This document shows positions 57,651-64,000 of a DNA stretch of 64,000 nt, piece by piece. The stretch lies in assembly GCA_030710605.1 (NCBI GenBank), contig CP092872.1, forward strand, positions 93,460,627 through 93,524,626, read 5' to 3'. The first letter of the stretch is position 1. Every line of letters begins with the position of its first letter. The DNA is from Cordylochernes scorpioides (Eukaryota; Arthropoda; Arachnida; Pseudoscorpiones; Chernetidae). The translations under genes and the position numbers were made by a program. The notes beneath the pieces were generated by a model, which made no database searches, had not been told where the DNA came from, and was given only the letters and a program-made list of their open reading frames with translations.

Positions 57651-57943
57651 TATTTGGCTATGGTCAAAATCGACCAATCGACCGATTGAACACCAGAAAT
57701 AGTTCAATTTAGGCCACTTTTTTCTTGTATTTTTTTTACAAACCAATTATAATTGATCAATAGAAAAACGAAGAAAATATTCAATGCTAGTTTTTTCTGG
57801 GGAAAGCAAAGGTTCTTCATTATATTAAAATACTTTAAAAGGGTCAACATATGTTACTCTAATATACATATATTTATTTCTGTAAACCAACAACATTTCT
57901 TATATATACATATATTGAAGATTGAGCAATCCATAATTAAATC

Positions 57944-58275
57944 ATTAGATAGTAAAAAGGCATATATTGGATTGAATAAGAGATTTATTTGCTAATATAT
58001 TCGGCTGGCTGAACGCCAACCTTTATCGACGCATTACATTTTTGTATACACAAACTCAGGCCGAATAGCGTTATAATATCGCAGTTGAAATCATTTAAAA
58101 TAAAACAACCCACTTTGTATTTTAAATGATTTCAACTGTGATATTATAACACTATGCGGTGCTGTGTTTGTGTATACAAAAATGTAATGCGTCGATAAAG
58201 GTTGGCGTTCAGCCAACCGAAATATTGGCAAATAAATCTTTTATTCAATCCAATATATGCCTTTTATTATCTAAT
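57944..58275. mobile_element. family G fold-back, copy 2
   Basis: Counterpart of 24128-24459. Confidence 0.93.
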
Positions 58276-59532
58276 ATATATAAGAAACTATCTGACCAAA
58301 AATATATCTTTATTATTAATCTATTTTTAATTAACGAAAGCTTTGATATTGAATAGCAAACGAACCTTTTTAAATCAGAAGAATCTTTTGAGATATTATC
58401 TTTACTATAATAAAAGACATTAAATATAGCCATAAAAATGTAAATTTGTTATAGATTCTTAATATACAAGTGCTATAAAGATATGCATTTTAAGAGGTAG
58501 TTTTTTTTAAGGTATCACGAAACTCAATGAGGAGTTATAAAAATATTCAATATAACATAAAACCTATCTGCGAAATAATAATTTATCATCATAAAGAGAA
58601 GGCTTGTGGGTTGGCGCCTTAGCTATATCTGTTTAGCATGCATGGCAGCATATGGCATTACCATGAAATTTTATGGATCGTGGGGGGCTTCTATTCTTAG
58701 AACAAATAATCAGAATTTTTTTCCATTTCGCCATTTTATTTATTTGGTTTATTCTTCGATAGTTTTTAAGATAATTCTATTAATCCACATCTCTATATGT
58801 ATAACAAATGAAAACATTAAGACGTGAATGTTTCTTTTTCATAAATAAATCAAACTTCTACTGTCCTTACTGCAATGAAAATCCCTATATGTATATACGC
58901 TTATTCTGTACAAATAATTTTAAAATCATTTTTTAGATCTCATTGATATATAAATTATCAATTTATACTTAATCCTTTTTAGAGATAAAGTCATAAAAAG
59001 TCATAATAATTTGTGATTATATAAAAAAGTTGATATATTAATGGTTAACGTTTCAAAGACCCAAATCTTATAATAGATTATTCATATTGTTATTATTTTA
59101 TAAAACATTTTTGGTACGTACGTCGTCAAATTTAATTTTTTTCGAAATATTCTAATCCATAAATATATTGAAATAATAAAATACATAATATGTAAATTAA
59201 ACATTATAAAAAAAGAAAATAATAAAAATTTAATGTATTTTTTTTTTGTGATAAAAAAAATCCATCTAATTATATTTGTATTAACGAAAAAAAAATAATT
59301 TAAATAAGCAACATTCGTAGAATAAAAAAAAAAGCAAGCGAGCGAGCCTGGGGACGTTGGTAACATCTGGAAAGGCACTAATTGCAGGGGTTTTGTAACA
59401 GGAGGGGTGTAAAATTTCTGAGCAAAATTTATTAAAACGATGCTCCAATCACTTTGCAGAGTTACAGCTGCGTGCAGGGCACAATCGACAGGAAATGGCG
59501 TGCGTGAAAGATGAAGTGTTTCTAAGCAACCG

Positions 59533-59986
59533 GTGATTCTGTGAAAATTAACAAAAGTTACGTAGAATTGCCCTTTTGTTCATCTGGCACCATTGACTTT
59601 ATTTCGTTTGGTATTATTTCCATTTTCTATTGTATAATTAACCCCCTTTTTTAAACAAAAAAAACTTCGTATGTATATAGTATAGAAGATGATTCTGTGA
59701 AATTAATTGTTTTATTTGACTTTTTTTTTAAACATCTGGCACCATTTGTTTATATTTCATTTTAGTTATACTTTTTTCTTCTCATTTGGTAATTTCAGAC
59801 CTTTTTTTAGATTCGTAAAATGTGTATAACAGATGACGATTCTGTTGTGTTTTTTAAACATTTTATCTAAACATCTGACATTATTAAATGATATTTAATT
59901 ATGCGTTACATTCTATTGCCTTTTAATAGATTATTTTAAAAGAGAATCTTGGTTTATTTTGTGTTTGAAATCTCGTTCTACGAATA
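59533..59986. repeat. three decayed 150-bp repeats, copy 2
   Basis: Counterpart of 25717-26170. Confidence 0.6.
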
Positions 59987-61457
59987 TTTTAAAACATAGT
60001 TGATTCAATAATAGAGAAAGATATAATACTCTCTGATGTATATAGTTGTTCATTTGTTTTAAATAAATATTAAATTGATGTATATATTTGTTTAGTTATT
60101 TTGCATATTTTTCATCTGTGAATTAATCTTATAATTTGGTCTATGAAAATAAAAATATTGGACCAGTGACCAAAACAAAATGTAAATAGATCGCTTAATG
60201 TTATATAGTATAGTATAGAGAATTGTTAGGCAGGATATATATTAAAATGTTATGCTTGTGTAATTTTAATCTTAATTAAATAAAAAATTATAAATTTAAA
60301 TGTGTTATAAATCTTAAATACCAAGCATTAAAACACTCTCCAATCATTTATAATACCCTATTATTGTTTTGAAAATAGAGCAATACCCAAAATATTTCCA
60401 TTTTTACTAATTTACTTATATTCAAATTACATATATACTTTTTGTCTCTCTTCAAGTGTAGAGAAAATTTGTACATAATATTTGTATGAGTAGGTTTGCT
60501 ATTTGAAAAAATATCCTACAATTTAAGATAAAATTTATGCACATTACTTTAAAGATGTAAACTATAAATGATGTGAAAGAAATTAATATCACATTTAATA
60601 TATATCATAGAATTATAATGAATAATAATTTTGTAAATATAAATATTGAGAGATATATATATTTACATAACAAAATTCATTTATATCACTGATATAACAT
60701 GTAAGGTATATAATAACTTATATATTTTAATATAATCAGTTTTAAAATGTAAAATATGAAACAGAAATTGAGTCTCGGCTATACATATAGATGTAAAAGG
60801 ATAAATATTTATATCACTCAAGACTTATATGTAAATATGTAATCTAAATTAATCATCCAATAAACTGATTTTCGAATATAATTCAAAATATTCGTTGAAG
60901 TTATAGGAATTGAGAATATATATATATGTTCTATACAGATGTATTTAAAGAATGGACATCTAACATTCTCATTGGACAAAGATAGACATTATTGAGAACG
61001 TATACCAAAAGAAAATAATAATCGAGAATCTTCTATAAGAAAATATGGCGGTATTTGTTGTACCAAACGATTATTTCAGATACATCGGCTGCTTCTTTTA
61101 TGGAATTACTTTTGGCGCGATATTCTAATAAGAAAAGCTCATATTTTGATATAACTATATAAGAAAAGAATATATTTTGATTATTATCAATTAATTCATT
61201 ATGTTTGATATATTTTATTATTTATTTGATCAGAAAGATGCTTAATTTCATTGAATCGGTGTTGAAAACGAGATAATATATTAAGAAGTTCCTCTGACAA
61301 ATTTTGCAAATGAAGTTTAATATATAGTATTGTAACACGTATATTCTCTTTATTATTATTATTATACATTTTTGAGTTCTAAGAAAGTTTGTCTATATAA
61401 ATAATAGGTATTGATCATTCAACTCTTGATTATATATAAACGTTCTTCCGTGATTTA

Positions 61458-61657
61458 TAATATTATAAAATAAATGAAGCTTCCACGGTTAAGTTTCTTG
61501 TGCAACTTTTTATTTTCAAGCTTTCGGATATTGTATTTATTATTAAGTTGTTAAAGTGATAATCCTGTTGAAGGACTGACAAGTCCGAAAGCTTGAAAAT
61601 AAAAAGTTGGACAAGAAACTTAATCCTGGAAGCTTTATTTATTTTATAATAAATAAT
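61458..61657. mobile_element. family S fold-back, copy 2
   Basis: Counterpart of 27642-27841. Confidence 0.85.
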
Positions 61658-63442
61658 AGGTATGTTTAAGATGTTAAATCCTCTTTTCAATATTTATATT
61701 TTCATATATTTCTAATTTGACTCTATAAGTATTTCGGCCCTTTTAATCGGCGGAACTATTGAAGTAAAAATATTGTTCATATTCATCGAACATTAAATCT
61801 AGACTATATGTATAAAAAGTATATTATTTTATTTATATAAATATATAACGACAAAATTCATTTCAATTTACTTTTAGAAGTCTATTTTCTATAATTTATA
61901 GAGTTAACGTATATAAAAAATCTTAAATTTATACCATTATAGAGCTAAAATTTGATACCTATATTGTCTGTGAAAAATTAATATAAAGAATAACATATTT
62001 GACCCCTGACTATCTATTTGCTTTACTGATACTAAAATGACTAATAAATAAAGTTAGAGTATTGATGTATCTCTATTTATTGATAAATATTTATATATTT
62101 ATTTATCTCTTAATAATTCATCATATGTTGACTACTGAAATAACATTTGAATGTATAATCACGCGAAAATAAAAATATATATATGGAAGTCATTTCTTAA
62201 AAGTTTAGACAAAAGTTATTTTACCTGAGATATTTAAAGTTTGCTAAGGATTTATATTTTTCAAATATATGCAAATATATGAGAAAGCGATTTTCTAAAA
62301 TAACAAGAAAAGATATTTATACATAGCGTATTATTTCAAAATTCAAAACATTAACGAATTTTTGCTAAAGGTTGCCGCAATAGAGTATACGAAATTTCTA
62401 AGATGGCGGCGTACCATGAAATATCGGCTGCAATTTATTTTAGACATTTATTTTCACCACAAGTGGGGAGTCTTTTGATATTAATTTAAACAAAGAAATA
62501 TATTTGAAAATAGATAGGATTTAAAATAATGAATTCATTCTATAATAAATATTAGTAATAAAAAATACAATAAATAAAATTCTATTTAAAAAAATAATAA
62601 TATCGTCATATATTATTTTTCAATACATTTTAATGTTATTATATAACTTTTAAAAATAAGCTCTGAAAATAAATATTTTAAAAGGACCAAAATATCTATT
62701 AAACCTAGCCGCGTCTTTAAAAATATTTTTAAAACGAAAATTAAATTGAAGCGATATTATATTTTCTAACAAATTCAATTTTAATTATGATAAACAGCTC
62801 AGAATGATATTTTCTTTATAGAAAATGTGTTTTTTTTTTCTCCATAAGAAAATAAATTTGATAAGTTGAAGATTAATGGAGTTAGCAATATAGACAAATT
62901 CTAATACCAAAATGGCAATATATTTTGAAACTTAGGGAAAAAAATCCGCTTGGAACTTTAATATAATGAAAAAATATCCATTTTATTTATTTCCCTTAGG
63001 AAATGGGAGAAATGGAGGTAAAATTGTGAAAAAATATGGCGACGTTTATACAGGTCGTCGTTCCATTTAATTTTTCTTTTGTAATTCATAGAATATTATA
63101 AATCATAGAATATTCATATTTATTCTGTTATCATTTATATCCTTCTTTTTTATTTATATTGAAACTATTTTAATTATACTAAATCAATATAAAATTATTT
63201 GAATGTTTTTAAAAATATATTTATATTGTTTTTGATATAATTTAATTTAAATATAACCACAGATTTCTCGTGTCTAAGTAAACTAACTTTTTAATCGTCT
63301 GTTAAATATTCTGAAGAGATATTTAAGAGGTAATTATGAATCTTCTATAGATAGTATATAATATACAATATATATTCTGATAATTTTATTATTACTTTGT
63401 CACACGCTATTAATATTTAAAATATATATAAACACAATTTAT

Positions 63443-63535
63443 AATTAAATAGGCATATATTGGATCATAAAATAATTTATTTACTAATATTTCAGTTAGC
63501 TGAACGCCAACCTTTTTCAAGATTCAAAAACGCAT
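63443..63535 (-). mobile_element. family G unit, copy 2
   Basis: Counterpart of 29628-29720. Confidence 0.6.
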
Positions 63536-64000
63536 TTATGTAAACAGCAAACTATATATACCTTTTATCCACTATTAGTCTTTTTAATTAAAGATCTATT
63601 AATCTATAAATTAATATATTAATAAGCTATATTTTCAAATATATATTTCTAAACATATTAAAAATCAGCTAATGAGTATTATTTTGATATAATTGTGATT
63701 AAATAAAAACGAATAAGTTTAATGAATAAAAATATTCGGCATCTTTTCATAGGTCTGCCATAAAAACATATAATATATGCAAATGTATTTATATTCCTTG
63801 AAGATTTCCCTGTATATCGAGAAACGATAGCCTACTTAAATTTTCTCGGTCCATGGTCACGCAAAACTAAATTATTTTCGCCAGAGCTACGCTGAAGTAT
63901 CTATTTTTAGGTTTAATTTGGCGTGAGCGTATAAAGAAAAATATTTTAATATACTTCTAGGCCATGTTTTTGATTATAAATTAGATAGAGGTTTGTTTTT

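Larger units (their letters stand above)
40766..64000 (+). repeat. copy 2 of the duplication of at least 23.2 kb
   Basis: Starts inside the LTR-like block at the base matching 6932 and stays collinear to the window end (matching 30184). Indels are dense from 40.8 to about 47 kb and sparse afterwards. Stretches without separate entries below correspond to the same-named AT-rich stretches of copy 1, about 33.82 kb to the left. Confidence 0.97.

Overview
This window is AT-rich, repeat-dominated eukaryotic DNA, most likely from an arthropod. There are no prokaryotic operons, almost no long open frames, and many eukaryotic mobile elements: Helitrons, Tc1/mariner and pogo-type elements, tRNA-derived SINEs, and Penelope-like units with hammerhead-type cores. 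The one host protein fragment I recognise is the last 47 codons of a Toll-family receptor (40522-40665, minus strand), cut by an assembly gap. I cannot name the species.

The dominant fact is a direct duplication. Bases 6932-30184 recur in the same order and orientation at 40766-64000, right after a run of exactly 100 N (40666-40765). The second copy is still matching where the window ends. Differences are mostly one- to few-base indels in homopolymers and TA runs, concentrated in the part of copy 2 nearest the gap; the mariner transposase is unchanged. An allelic or mis-joined contig (false duplication) is the simplest explanation. A recent tandem duplication is the alternative.

Layout of copy 1 and its left flank. 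1-1165 is a 54-bp satellite. 1166-6546 holds a possible 3' exon (1715-1860), a full-length tRNA-SINE (1941-2251), a fold-back element (2847-3067), Penelope-like hammerhead-type units and two Helitrons. 6547-7156 is an LTR-like block that carries a U6 snRNA fragment and lies between two Helitrons whose 3' ends face each other. 8014-9081 is a 32-bp minisatellite that starts exactly at a Helitron terminus. 9391-9796 is a candidate solo LTR. 10085-13150 is a nest of inverted repeats, SINEs and a Tc1-type MITE. 13411-15445 holds tandem duplications whose breakpoints fall in a SINE and in a pogo-type MITE. 15862-16193 is a 27-bp minisatellite. 17881-18238 is a complete 358-bp Helitron. 19166-20180 has direct repeats and an inverted-repeat element with the best hammerhead-ribozyme candidate. 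21031-22334 is a complete mariner with an apparently intact DD37D transposase.

22.3-40.5 kb is mostly unique AT-rich sequence with scattered MITEs and fold-backs. It also holds a GC-rich island at about 32.38-32.56 kb that could be a minus-strand promoter and first exon, and a loose cluster of YY1-like ATGGCG motifs. Only the mariner transposase and the Toll fragment are confident protein-coding features. All other long open frames lie in tandem repeats or low-complexity DNA and are not believable genes.
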